54,143 nucleotides of DNA from Rikenellaceae bacterium (lineage in GTDB: Bacteria; Bacteroidota; Bacteroidia; Bacteroidales; Rikenellaceae). Positions within the stretch are counted from its first letter, which is position 1. The number at the start of each line of letters is the position of its first letter. The translations under genes and the position numbers were made by a program. The DNA lies in assembly GCA_015059805.1 (NCBI GenBank), contig SUZO01000014.1:1-54143 (forward strand), read 5' to 3'. The notes under the pieces are model-generated. The model saw nothing but the letters and a program-made list of their open reading frames with translations. It did not search any database and was not told where the DNA came from. This document shows positions 6,802 to 14,951 of the stretch, piece after piece.

Positions 6802-9771
6802 ATGAAACAGATTTTGCAAAAAATAACCATATTTCTACTACTTGCTCTTCTCAGCCTCTCTGTTGAAGCCGCTCCGCGTAGCGCTGTAGACGAGCAGACC
6901 AAAACAGCTATCTCTAAGACACTTACGCGAATAGTTCAGCGAGAAATTAAGGGTGTGGGTGTTACAGTCAGTAGCGTAAATGTCAAGGGTAATAAGCTGA
7001 GGGTCTTTACCTCTGTTAGTATGTCCTACTACCCTGTGCGTGAGGACAATCTTCGCGCGCTGTGTGACTCTGTGCGCCTCTGTTTGCCACACAAGCTGAA
7101 GAATAAGCAGATTGTGATATATTCAGATGGTCACCCGCTGGATTACTATATCCCTTATGGTTACCGTAGCTCTACAAAGAAGATTACACCTTTTACTAAC
7201 GACTCCCAAGGTGGACAGCTTGTTCGTTCAGAACGTCCGTATAATATTACTAATGGCTTGAATGATAGGCATATAGCTATGTGGCAAAGTCACGGTCGCT
7301 ACTTTGATGTTAAGGCAAACGAGTGGCGTTGGCAACGCTCACTACTTTGGCAGACCGTTGAGGATTTGTATACACAGAGCTATGTTCTTCCATACGTAGT
7401 GCCTATGCTTGAGGCTGCAGGAGCAACGGTTATGCTTCCCCGTGAGCGCGATTTCCAGACCGAGGAGATTATTGCTGATAATGATGGTCTGGGCTACTCT
7501 GAAGGCGTAGGCGCTCAGGGCTGGAGTACTCTTGATGAGGGCTTTGCGCATAAAAAGGAGAGTTATCTTTCAGGTGAAAATCCATTTAAGGATGGTACTT
7601 GTCGCGTTGTTAATACTGTTGTTGATAGTCGTAAGCAGAGTGTGGCTAAGTGGTCTGCAACCTTTAGAAAGAGTGGAGATTATGCCGTTTATGTCAGCTA
7701 TAAATCTCTGCCTAATAGCTTGGATGGCGCACTATACACCATTCATCATGCAGGTGGACAGAGCCGTGTGCGTGTAAATCAAAAGATTGGTGGTGGCACT
7801 TGGATTTACCTCGGTACTTATCGCTTTACTTCAGGTGAAGCGAAGCTTGTGGTAACGCTTACAAATGCTGCAAAATCAAAAGATTGTGTTGTTACTGCGG
7901 ATGCTGTGAAGATAGGCGGTGGATATGGAAACGTTGCTCGCACAGTTTGTGATTCGCTGCGTGTAGAAGGGTGTGATTATACTCCGATTACAAGCGGTAT
8001 GCCACGCTATTGTGAGGGCGCAAGGTATTGGTTGCAGTGGGCGGGTTTTGATAAGAGTGTCTACTGCAAGCATGATGATTGTAACGACTATAATGATGAT
8101 TATAAGTGTCGTGGTGAGTGGGTTAATGCGCTGATGGGAGGCTCAGAGAGCCTTGAGAAGGAGGAGGGATTTGGTATTCCGATAGATTTGTCGCTCGCCT
8201 TTCATTCTGATGCTGGAATAACTGACAATGATGCAACTATTGGCACGTTGGGTATCTACTACACTAAGTATAAGAAGGGTAAGTTTGAGAATGGGTCAAG
8301 CCGCTATCTGTCGCGTGACCTTACGGACCTTATAATGTCGCAGATTACCAACGATATACGTCGCACTTACGAACCAGAGTGGAGAAGGCGAGGAATGTGG
8401 AATCGCTCCTATTTTGAGGCGCGTGTACCATCTACGCCAACAATGCTGCTTGAGTTGCTGTCGCATCAAAATCTTGCGGATATGCGCTTGGGTCATGATC
8501 CTAACTTTAAGTTTACAGTCTCTCGTGCTATCTATAAGGCAATTTTGCGCCATTTGTCTGCCCAATACGGTAGAGAATATTGCGTAACGCCATTGCCTGT
8601 AAATAGTTTTGCTACCGCTCCTGCAGGTGATGGAGCTGTGCAACTGAGCTGGAAAGCGACTGTTGATACCCTTGAAAGTACGGCAAAACCAACCGCCTAT
8701 GTCGTCTATACTCGTGAAGGTGATGGTGGTTTTGATAATGGTCGTGTTGTGACTGGTAATTCTCTAATTGTCAGCCAGAAACAAGATGTTATCTATAGTT
8801 ATCGTGTAACTGCTATTAACGCTGGTGGAGAGAGCTTTCCAAGTGAAACACATGCTGTGTGTCAATCTTCAACCGCTACTACGACTGCTCTTGTAGTAAA
8901 TGGCTTTGATAGGGTGTCGGCGGCAGAGTGTCGTGAGGATGGCTTCCATAATGAGTTTGATAGTGGTGTGGCGTATCTGCGCGACGTGGCGTTTATTGGT
9001 GAGCAGCGTGTGCATGATCTCTCAAAGCGTCGTGAGAAGAGCGAACCTCTTGCTTTTGGAGTCTCGTTTAGTGACCATGCGGGTGAAATTGTGGGCGGAA
9101 ACAGCTTTGACTATCCATACATTCATGGTAAGAGTCTGCTTGCAGCGGGGTGCTCATTCTACTCTTCAAGTGTAGCTGCCGTAGAGAGTAGGGAGGTCGA
9201 TTTGTCAGGTTATAATCTTGTTGATATAATTTTAGGTAAGCAACGCACTACTACTGTAGGTCGTGGTGTGGCTGAGAGCAAATATAGGTGCTTTACAGCT
9301 GAATTACAAAGTGTTATTGCTGATTACTTAAAGTCAAATGGAGCTCTATTTATCTCAGGTGCATATATTGGAACGGATCTTTGTGGCTCTAAGTCATCCA
9401 CAAAGGCAGATGCTCAGTTTGCAAAGGATGTTCTGCATATATCGTATATGGGAAATAGCAGCAGTGTTACCAAACTTGATTATGTTACTACCTATAGTCG
9501 TGCAGCCGATAGATTGAGTGGTCGTGAGTATAAATATTGCCGTGAGTATCGCCCTGATTACTACACTGTTAATTCGGTTGATGGCTTTGCTGCGGTTGGT
9601 AATGCTAAGCCGCTTATGCGCTACCCTGATAGCAATCTTGCTGCCGCTGTAGGCTACCGCAATGAACAGGGGTGTTCAACATTTGTTATGGGATTTCCTT
9701 TTGAGTCAATAACGGACGAGAATAGCCGTGACTTCTTAATGAAAGATATTATTAAATACTTAATACACTAA
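6802..9771 (+). CDS. N-acetylmuramoyl-L-alanine amidase-like protein with inserted golvesin-type domain and FN3
   Basis: A 989-aa exported protein (signal peptide MKQILQKITIFLLLALLSLS). It carries what looks like a complete amidase_3 zinc set spread over a long distance: His164 in QSHGRY, Glu187 in QTVEDL, His468 in LAFHSDAG and the catalytic Glu551 in MLLELLSHQN. Between the second and third of these, at about 239-371, lies a golvesin C-terminal-like/CBM beta-sandwich (FRKSGDYAVYVSYKSLPNS, YTIHHAGGQSRVRVNQKIGG, GTWIYLGTYRF). An FN3 domain follows (about 605-690), then an alpha/beta C-terminal domain of unknown role. Relatives are often labelled 'xanthan lyase', which the sequence does not support. 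A cell-wall amidase role is my inference. First gene of a probable four-gene operon, 3 nt before the GH20 gene. Confidence 0.75.
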   Translation: MKQILQKITIFLLLALLSLSVEAAPRSAVDEQTKTAISKTLTRIVQREIKGVGVTVSSVNVKGNKLRVFTSVSMSYYPVREDNLRALCDSVRLCLPHKLKNKQIVIYSDGHPLDYYIPYGYRSSTKKITPFTNDSQGGQLVRSERPYNITNGLNDRHIAMWQSHGRYFDVKANEWRWQRSLLWQTVEDLYTQSYVLPYVVPMLEAAGATVMLPRERDFQTEEIIADNDGLGYSEGVGAQGWSTLDEGFAHKKESYLSGENPFKDGTCRVVNTVVDSRKQSVAKWSATFRKSGDYAVYVSYKSLPNSLDGALYTIHHAGGQSRVRVNQKIGGGTWIYLGTYRFTSGEAKLVVTLTNAAKSKDCVVTADAVKIGGGYGNVARTVCDSLRVEGCDYTPITSGMPRYCEGARYWLQWAGFDKSVYCKHDDCNDYNDDYKCRGEWVNALMGGSESLEKEEGFGIPIDLSLAFHSDAGITDNDATIGTLGIYYTKYKKGKFENGSSRYLSRDLTDLIMSQITNDIRRTYEPEWRRRGMWNRSYFEARVPSTPTMLLELLSHQNLADMRLGHDPNFKFTVSRAIYKAILRHLSAQYGREYCVTPLPVNSFATAPAGDGAVQLSWKATVDTLESTAKPTAYVVYTREGDGGFDNGRVVTGNSLIVSQKQDVIYSYRVTAINAGGESFPSETHAVCQSSTATTTALVVNGFDRVSAAECREDGFHNEFDSGVAYLRDVAFIGEQRVHDLSKRREKSEPLAFGVSFSDHAGEIVGGNSFDYPYIHGKSLLAAGCSFYSSSVAAVESREVDLSGYNLVDIILGKQRTTTVGRGVAESKYRCFTAELQSVIADYLKSNGALFISGAYIGTDLCGSKSSTKADAQFAKDVLHISYMGNSSSVTKLDYVTTYSRAADRLSGREYKYCREYRPDYYTVNSVDGFAAVGNAKPLMRYPDSNLAAAVGYRNEQGCSTFVMGFPFESITDENSRDFLMKDIIKYLIH

Positions 9772-9774
9772 CCT

Positions 9775-11382
9775 ATGAAACGAATACTTTTAGTAATTGT
9801 TGCAATTATTTGTACAACAGCTGTTTATGCTGTTGATTATACAAATGTAATTGTGCCACGTCCAGTAAGCTGTGAGGCTGGGGAGGGGGATTTTGTTATC
9901 TCTTCAAAAACCGTTGTTCGCGCAGAGGTGCTAAGCCTTGTTCGTGCGGGCGAGATTTTTGCTGAAGATCTTGAAAGAGTGCTTGGTAGAGAGCTAACAG
10001 TAAAGAAGAGCTCTCCTCGCGCAGGCGCTATAAACCTCTCTGTTGATTCAACCCTTGAGTCTGAGCAGTATATGCTAAAGGTTACTAAAGCGGGCATTTG
10101 GATTGTTGGAGGTTCGGAGCGTGGCGTATTCTTCGGATTGCAGAGCCTACTGCAGATTGCTGCCGCATCGCCAGTTGAGAAGAGTTCGCTTGCTCTGTCG
10201 GCCGTGACAATCGCCGATAAGCCGCACTTTGAGTACCGCGGAGCGATGTTTGATGTCTGCCGCCATATCTTTACTGTAGATGAAGTAAAACGTTATATAG
10301 ACATCCTTGCGCTACACAAAATCAATAAGTTCCACTGGCATCTTACAGAGGACCAGGGCTGGCGCATTGAGATTAAGCGTTACCCTGAGCTTTCACAGGT
10401 AGGCGCATATCGCAATGAGACAATCATAGGTAGAAATCGTAAATCTAAGGTTTATGATGATACACGATATGGAGGTGTCTTTACGCAGGATGAGGTGCGC
10501 GAGGTTGTAGCTTATGCCGCTGAGCGATATATTGACGTTATCCCTGAGATTGAGATGCCTGGTCATGCAGTGGCGGCTCTTACGACATATCCTGAGCTTG
10601 GCTGTACTGGTGGTCCGTATGAGGTATGGACTCGTTGGGGTATTAGTAAAAATATCTTCTGCGCAGGTAAGGAGAGTACCTTTGAGTTTATAGAGAATGT
10701 ACTTACAGAGGTGCTTGAGCTCTTCCCGTATAAGTATATCCACATTGGCGGTGACGAGGCTCCGCGCGATATGTGGAAGAGGTGTCCACACTGCCAGAAG
10801 CGTATTAAGGATGAGGGTCTGAAGGATGAAAATGAGCTTCAGAGCTACTTTATGGAGCGCGTTGAGAAGTGGCTCAACGAGCGCGGTCGCTCTATTATTG
10901 GTTGGGATGAGATTCTTAAGGGTGGCATCTCAAAGAGCGCAACTGTAATGTCTTGGCGTGGTAGTAAGGGTGGTATTGCCGCTGCAAAATTGGGCAATTA
11001 TGCTATTATGACCCCAAATACCCACTGCTATATTGACTACTACCAGACCTCAAATCCAGCAGAGAATGGCGAGCCTCTTGGTAATGGTCGTTTCCCGGTA
11101 ACACTTCGCAAGACCTACTCTTTAGACCCATACGCAGGGCTTAACGAGCAGCAGCAACAGTATATTAAGGGTGTTCAGGTTAATCTCTGGACAGAGTATA
11201 TCGCTACATTTGACCATGTTCAGCATATGCTCTTGCCACGTGTTGCCGCTCTTGCAGAGACTGGTTGGTCTTATGGTAATAAGGATTATGACGATTTTGC
11301 ACGCCGTATGCATATCCTTCGTAAGCTCTACGACAAGAAGGGATTTGTCTACGCTCCATACTTCTTTAACGGAATAGAGTAA
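9775..11382 (+). CDS. Beta-N-acetylhexosaminidase, glycoside hydrolase family 20
   Basis: A 535-aa protein with signal peptide MKRILLVIVAIICTTAVYA, so periplasmic or surface located. GH20 enzymes release terminal GlcNAc/GalNAc using the substrate's own acetamido group. The catalytic pair is Asp327-Glu328 in HIGGDEAPRDMW. Supporting signatures: the GH20b N-terminal domain (about 20-145), HIFTVDEVKRYIDILALHKINKFHWHLTEDQGWR split over the barrel start, VIPEIEMPGH, IIGWDEI, VQVNLWTEYI and LPRVAALAETGW. The length fits single-domain secreted GH20 enzymes. It sits 3 nt after the amidase-like gene and overlaps the next gene (TAATG), suggesting joint peptidoglycan or glycan turnover. Confidence 0.95.
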   Translation: MKRILLVIVAIICTTAVYAVDYTNVIVPRPVSCEAGEGDFVISSKTVVRAEVLSLVRAGEIFAEDLERVLGRELTVKKSSPRAGAINLSVDSTLESEQYMLKVTKAGIWIVGGSERGVFFGLQSLLQIAAASPVEKSSLALSAVTIADKPHFEYRGAMFDVCRHIFTVDEVKRYIDILALHKINKFHWHLTEDQGWRIEIKRYPELSQVGAYRNETIIGRNRKSKVYDDTRYGGVFTQDEVREVVAYAAERYIDVIPEIEMPGHAVAALTTYPELGCTGGPYEVWTRWGISKNIFCAGKESTFEFIENVLTEVLELFPYKYIHIGGDEAPRDMWKRCPHCQKRIKDEGLKDENELQSYFMERVEKWLNERGRSIIGWDEILKGGISKSATVMSWRGSKGGIAAAKLGNYAIMTPNTHCYIDYYQTSNPAENGEPLGNGRFPVTLRKTYSLDPYAGLNEQQQQYIKGVQVNLWTEYIATFDHVQHMLLPRVAALAETGWSYGNKDYDDFARRMHILRKLYDKKGFVYAPYFFNGIE

Positions 11383-12275
11383 TGCATAGTCTCTCGTCAC
11401 ATACACTGCGCACTATATCCATGCCTTTTGGTATGGTTATAGGCGCGCTGTTGTGTCGTCAGATTGTGGCTGTAGATAGTTGGAGTGGCGGAATGCTTAC
11501 TCCAGTGCTGATTTTTGCAATGCTCTTTTTTACCTATTGTAGGGTAGATGTTACCAAGATGCGCATCACAATGATGCACTTCTGGCTCTTTGCAGCGCAG
11601 ATTGTCGGTGCAATGACTCTCTACACACTCTGTCAGCCATTGGGTGAGACAGTCGCTCAAGGAGCGATGATTTGCGCTCTTGCTCCTATTGCTATGGCGG
11701 CTGTGGTTATCGGTGGAATGCTCGGTGCAAATATTGAGAATATGACCACATATAGCCTGCTGTGCAATATCGGAACAGCCTTTGTAGCTCCTTTTATCCT
11801 CTCGTGGGTAGGAAATGGGGAGTGTACTCTTACGCAGATACTTACAAAGGTTGCGCCGCTGCTTATTGCCCCATTTGTAGCGGGTCAGTTGTGTCGCTTT
11901 GCACTACCTAAGGTTGCCTTGTGGGTGGCGGACCATAGTAGAATATCGTTCTATATATGGCTTATCTCGCTTACGGTTGTTGTCGGCAGAACTACAGCAT
12001 TTGTTATTGACCATAGCGCAACGGACCTTACTGTAGAGATTATCCTTGCAGCTGTGGCGGCAGTGATTTGCGTTGCGCAGTTCGCTTTGGGTCGTAAGAT
12101 AGGGGCAAAATATGGAGATAAGGTGGCAGGAGGGCAGTCTTTGGGTCAGAAAAATACTGTTCTGGCTGTATGGATGGCACAGTCGTTTCTTAATCCCGTC
12201 TCGTGTGTTGCACCTACGGCATATATCGTATGGCAAAATATCGTAAATTCGTATCAGATATATAGAAAGAAGTGA
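11382..12275 (+). CDS. Bile acid:sodium symporter (BASS)-like membrane transporter
   Basis: A 297-aa very hydrophobic protein with about 8-10 predicted membrane segments and no signal peptide. The fold cues are a first core helix pair (GGMLTPVLIFAMLFFTYCRV), the glycine-rich GGMLGANIENMTTYSLLCNIGTAFVAP crossover-type region (described here in parts: GGMLGANIEN, then NIGTAFVAPFI), and a second repeat ending near KNTVLAVWMAQSFLNP. This pattern fits the BASS/BART superfamily, whose members carry organic anions with sodium. The substrate is unknown. The start codon overlaps the GH20 stop (TAATG) and its stop overlaps the dusB start (TGATG), so it is translationally coupled on both sides. Family assignment is moderate. 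Confidence 0.6.
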   Translation: MHSLSSHTLRTISMPFGMVIGALLCRQIVAVDSWSGGMLTPVLIFAMLFFTYCRVDVTKMRITMMHFWLFAAQIVGAMTLYTLCQPLGETVAQGAMICALAPIAMAAVVIGGMLGANIENMTTYSLLCNIGTAFVAPFILSWVGNGECTLTQILTKVAPLLIAPFVAGQLCRFALPKVALWVADHSRISFYIWLISLTVVVGRTTAFVIDHSATDLTVEIILAAVAAVICVAQFALGRKIGAKYGDKVAGGQSLGQKNTVLAVWMAQSFLNPVSCVAPTAYIVWQNIVNSYQIYRKK

Positions 12276-13297
12276 TGAAGATTGCAGATATTACACTTTG
12301 TGATAGAGCCCTTTTTCTTGCGCCGATGGAGGATGTTACCGACCCATCGTTCCGATATATGTGTAAGCTCTTCGGTGCAGATATGGTCACTACAGAGTTT
12401 ATATCCTCTGATGGGCTTATTCGTGATGCGAGAAAGTCGCTTGCAAAGCTTGAAATTTCGGACTTTGAGCGCCCTGTGGGTATCCAGATTTATGGAAATC
12501 AGATAGAGCCGATGGTAGAGGCTGCAAAGATTGCCGAGGCTGCAAATCCAGATGTTATTGATATAAACTTCGGCTGTCCGATGAAGAAAATCGCGGGTCG
12601 TGGTGCAGGTAGCGGTATGATGCGCGATGTGCCGCTGATGGTTGAGATGACGCGCCAGATTGTAAACGCTGTTCGTAAGCCCGTGACAGTAAAGACTCGC
12701 CTTGGCTGGGACGATGAGAGTAAGAATATTGAGGAGATTGCTCACCGATTGCAAGATGTTGGTATTGCGGCACTTACAATCCATGGTCGTACACGCTGCC
12801 AGATGTATACTGGCGAGGCGGACTGGACTCTTATTGGCAAGATTAAGAACGACCCGACTATCCATATTCCAATTATCGGCAACGGAGATATTGACTCGGC
12901 TGTAAAGGCTAAGCAGATGTTTGATCGCTATGGCGTGGATGCGGTGATGATTGGTCGCGCAACGTATGGTCGCCCGTGGATTTTCCGCGAGATTAGACAC
13001 TACCTTAACACTGGCGAGATTCTTCCGCAACCATCTGTTCTTGAGCGTATTGCTATTGCAAAGGAGCACCTCGCCAAGTCGGTAGAGATTAAGGGAGATA
13101 GGGTAGGCGTGTTTGAGATGCGCCGCCACCTGTCTAACTACTTCAAGGGTCTGCCAAATTTCAAGGAGACAAGAATGAAACTGGTTACACTTACTGATGT
13201 GGACGAACTTCAAGATACAATATCATCTATAGCCGACCGCTGGGGAGGCTATGACTTTGGCGAGGTTGTTCCGCCGCCACTGTCCCACGATATCTAA
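12275..13297 (+). CDS. dusB: tRNA-dihydrouridine synthase
   Basis: DusB-family flavoenzymes reduce specific uridines in the tRNA D-loop with NADPH and FMN. The 340-aa protein shows LAPMEDVTDPSFR at the N-terminus, the catalytic Cys101 in NFGCPMKK, KTRLGWD, the FMN/tRNA-binding IHGRTRCQMYTG, GNGDI and IGRATYGRPW. Length and motifs match bacterial DusB rather than DusA or DusC. A GTG at 12272 is possible, but the ATG at 12275 overlaps the upstream stop (TGATG) and gives the usual N-terminus. Last gene of the operon, closed by a hairpin that may serve both strands. Confidence 0.95.
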   Translation: MKIADITLCDRALFLAPMEDVTDPSFRYMCKLFGADMVTTEFISSDGLIRDARKSLAKLEISDFERPVGIQIYGNQIEPMVEAAKIAEAANPDVIDINFGCPMKKIAGRGAGSGMMRDVPLMVEMTRQIVNAVRKPVTVKTRLGWDDESKNIEEIAHRLQDVGIAALTIHGRTRCQMYTGEADWTLIGKIKNDPTIHIPIIGNGDIDSAVKAKQMFDRYGVDAVMIGRATYGRPWIFREIRHYLNTGEILPQPSVLERIAIAKEHLAKSVEIKGDRVGVFEMRRHLSNYFKGLPNFKETRMKLVTLTDVDELQDTISSIADRWGGYDFGEVVPPPLSHDI

Positions 13298-13330
13298 AAA
13301 ATATGCGAGCCGCATAGCTCGCATATTTTG
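13298..13330. terminator. Probable bidirectional terminator between dusB and the LTxxQ gene
   Basis: ATATGCGAG (13301-13309) pairs perfectly with CTCGCATAT (13318-13326), with A-runs on the left and T-runs on the right, as expected between convergent genes. Confidence 0.8.
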
Positions 13331-13345
13331 TTTTTCTGACTGTTG

Positions 13346-13828
13346 CTACTCTTTTGGTCCGCCCTCGCCTCTTGGACCACGACCAGGACCTCCTTGTCCG
13401 CCGTGTGGGCGCTGAGGGCGCATAGCCTTCTTTTCAACCATAAAGATTTTTGAGAGTTGCTCAGGGGTGAGGTGATTCTTGAATACACGCATATACTCCT
13501 TCTTGCAGGCGATAATATCGGCATCGGCATTTAGTTGGTCCATAACCATGCGAAAGGCGAGCTTCTCGTCAATCTCCTTGCCGTTGTAGCCATCCATAAG
13601 GGTCTTCAGATCCTTGCGAATCTTGCGAATCTCGCCCTGATAAGCAAGATATACTGGGGCAAACTTCTCAGCCTGCTCTGGAGTGAGCTGCAGCTCTTCC
13701 ACTAAACCAGCGATGCGCTCTACAGGGGTTTTTCGTGGACCTTGACCTCTACCACCCTCCATTGGAGGCTGTGCGGTTGCCATATTTACAGCAAGCGCTG
13801 CACAGATAATTGCAATAAACTTCTTCAT
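13346..13828 (-). CDS. Periplasmic Spy/CpxP-like LTxxQ protein (DUF4890-like)
   Basis: A 160-aa protein with signal peptide MKKFIAIICAALAVNMATAQ. The mature part is helical and charged, with two LTPEQ motifs (about 48-52 and 120-124), the hallmark of Spy/CpxP-type periplasmic chaperone-like proteins. A Gly/Pro/Arg-rich disordered tail (about 137-160) closes the protein, and a similar GGRGQGPR stretch precedes the helices. In Bacteroidota such proteins are commonly annotated DUF4890. Envelope-stress or chaperone function is inferred from the family. A -7 box lies inside the end of the upstream gene. The transcript converges on dusB. Confidence 0.7.
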   Translation of the reverse strand: MKKFIAIICAALAVNMATAQPPMEGGRGQGPRKTPVERIAGLVEELQLTPEQAEKFAPVYLAYQGEIRKIRKDLKTLMDGYNGKEIDEKLAFRMVMDQLNADADIIACKKEYMRVFKNHLTPEQLSKIFMVEKKAMRPQRPHGGQGGPGRGPRGEGGPKE

Positions 13829-13852
13829 ATTCGTTTCGTTTTAATGTTCACA

Positions 13853-14812
13853 CTACAAAGATAGTAAAAAATTCATAACATCCACCTCATCTGCATAATC
13901 ATTTAGTTGTGGATATTGCGCTCTGCCAAATTTTACTGAACGCGAGTGTATCTTTTCTAACGATACTACACACTGCAGACGGCTGTCGTTCTTTGTAAGC
14001 CAATCTTTTACCTCGCTTATATTACTGTAGCGGCAGATGTTTATGCAACTTATAAAATGTGAAAATTCAGCGCCACCCTCCGCCATTAGCGCACCTGTAC
14101 AATCTGTAAAATTCTTGCCCTGAAGTGTCATCAACGCGCGGGCGTGGCGATAGTTGTTGTTATACCCCTCAGGCATTGGTGGCACAGTGAGCCTAAAATT
14201 AAAGCCATGAGGCGCAAAAATCAGCGATACATTCCTGCAACCTAAACCTGAATAGGTAAAGATATCTTTTGAAAGGTTGGCAATGTCATCTTCGCTCTCG
14301 TTACCCGTAAGTACTGCAACTGAGTGACGCGAGCCGCGAATTAGGGCAGGAATCTCGCCAAACATCGCCCTAAAGTGGAGCGCGGCGCTGTCGCTGCCTG
14401 TGGCAATCACTGCATCAACATCTTGACCGCTGTACTGCTCAATCTTAAGCGCTGGCTCAATGGTAAGTAGCTCATTTACAATGTATTCCATAAGTATTCG
14501 GTCCTTTGAAGAGTACTTGACTACTGGAATGTTTCCACTGGTAATTACGTAGAGCAGGTCGGCAAAACCTACGGCAGGGATATTACCAGCCATGATAATT
14601 GCAACCCTCTTTGGCGCGTGTGCAGGTATAGAGTAGCCCGAAAGCCATGCGGTGAACTTGTCACTATCTAACATCTGCTCGCGTATCGCATCAATGGCGG
14701 TGTCAATCTGTGAAAACCAACTATTCTGCTCTTGCGCCCGAACAATTACCTCGCTCGGAATGCTCTGCAACCGCTCTGAAAGCTCTGAAAATATCTCTAC
14801 AACACTTTTCAT
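13853..14812 (-). CDS. LuxC-type acyl-CoA reductase
   Basis: A 319-aa protein resembling the LuxC/acyl-CoA reductase family (PF05893), an aldehyde-dehydrogenase-like fold that reduces acyl-CoA or acyl-thioesters with NADPH. Visible cues: VAIIMAGNIPAVGFADLL (nucleotide-binding region), SGNIPVVKYSSKD, DAVIATGSDSAALHF and YSGLGCRNVSLIF, where the Cys is the expected nucleophile. The start is assigned to ATG 14812 rather than 14836, because a perfect promoter (TTTG, 20 nt, TATCTTTG) occupies 14817-14848 and would lie inside the longer form; MKSVVEIFSELSERL also looks like the family N-terminus. Its physiological acyl substrate is unknown, and no luciferase or other LuxC partner is nearby. Confidence 0.8.
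   Translation of the reverse strand: MKSVVEIFSELSERLQSIPSEVIVRAQEQNSWFSQIDTAIDAIREQMLDSDKFTAWLSGYSIPAHAPKRVAIIMAGNIPAVGFADLLYVITSGNIPVVKYSSKDRILMEYIVNELLTIEPALKIEQYSGQDVDAVIATGSDSAALHFRAMFGEIPALIRGSRHSVAVLTGNESEDDIANLSKDIFTYSGLGCRNVSLIFAPHGFNFRLTVPPMPEGYNNNYRHARALMTLQGKNFTDCTGALMAEGGAEFSHFISCINICRYSNISEVKDWLTKNDSRLQCVVSLEKIHSRSVKFGRAQYPQLNDYADEVDVMNFLLSL
13856..13863 (-). promoter_or_regulatory. Possible -7 box inside the end of the upstream gene
   Basis: TATCTTTG on the minus strand is formed by the last codons of the acyl-CoA reductase gene (CTA TCT TTG TAG) and lies 27 nt before the LTxxQ gene's ATG. No clear -33 TTTG is seen at the right distance, so this is tentative. Confidence 0.4.
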
Positions 14813-14816
14813 ACAG

Positions 14817-14848
14817 CAAAGATAGTAAATTGTCATTATATCTCCAAA
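14817..14848 (-). promoter_or_regulatory. Perfect promoter producing a leaderless acyl-CoA reductase mRNA
   Basis: Minus strand: TTTG (14845-14848), 20-nt spacer, TATCTTTG (14817-14824). Only 4 nt lie between the -7 box and the ATG at 14812, so initiation should fall at or next to the start codon. Confidence 0.7.
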
Positions 14849-14850
14849 GC

Positions 14851-14888
14851 CACAAAAATAGAGGTCGCCCTCCCATTTGAGCGACCTC
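14851..14888 (-). terminator. Intrinsic terminator of the first DUF6562-type gene
   Basis: GAGGTCGC pairs perfectly with GCGACCTC (14861-14868 and 14881-14888) around a 12-nt loop. On the minus strand it is followed by TATTTTTG. It is part of the conserved 3' module. Confidence 0.75.
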
Positions 14889-14945
14889 TCCCATTAACTT
14901 TATTTAACAAAGCTGGCAGACTACTAAGACCGTCTGCGGGGGTCT
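14860..14945 (-). repeat. Conserved 3' module, copy 1
   Basis: An 86-nt segment directly downstream of the first DUF6562-type gene. It is nearly identical to 47256-47340 downstream of the second, differing by one indel and a few substitutions. It contains the terminator hairpin plus a second potential structure formed by AGACC...GGTCT and CAGAC...GTCTG. The third paralogue does not share it. Confidence 0.9.
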
Positions 14946-14951
14946 TGAGTG

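Noticed and set aside
6802..9771. Naming the product xanthan lyase
   Set aside because: No polysaccharide-lyase catalytic domain is visible; the amidase-type residues and golvesin-like domain explain the sequence better.
12254..13213. 319-codon open frame antisense to dusB
   Set aside because: Long only because of the codon bias of dusB on the other strand; composition rich in His, Cys and Asn with no domain, and dusB is certain.
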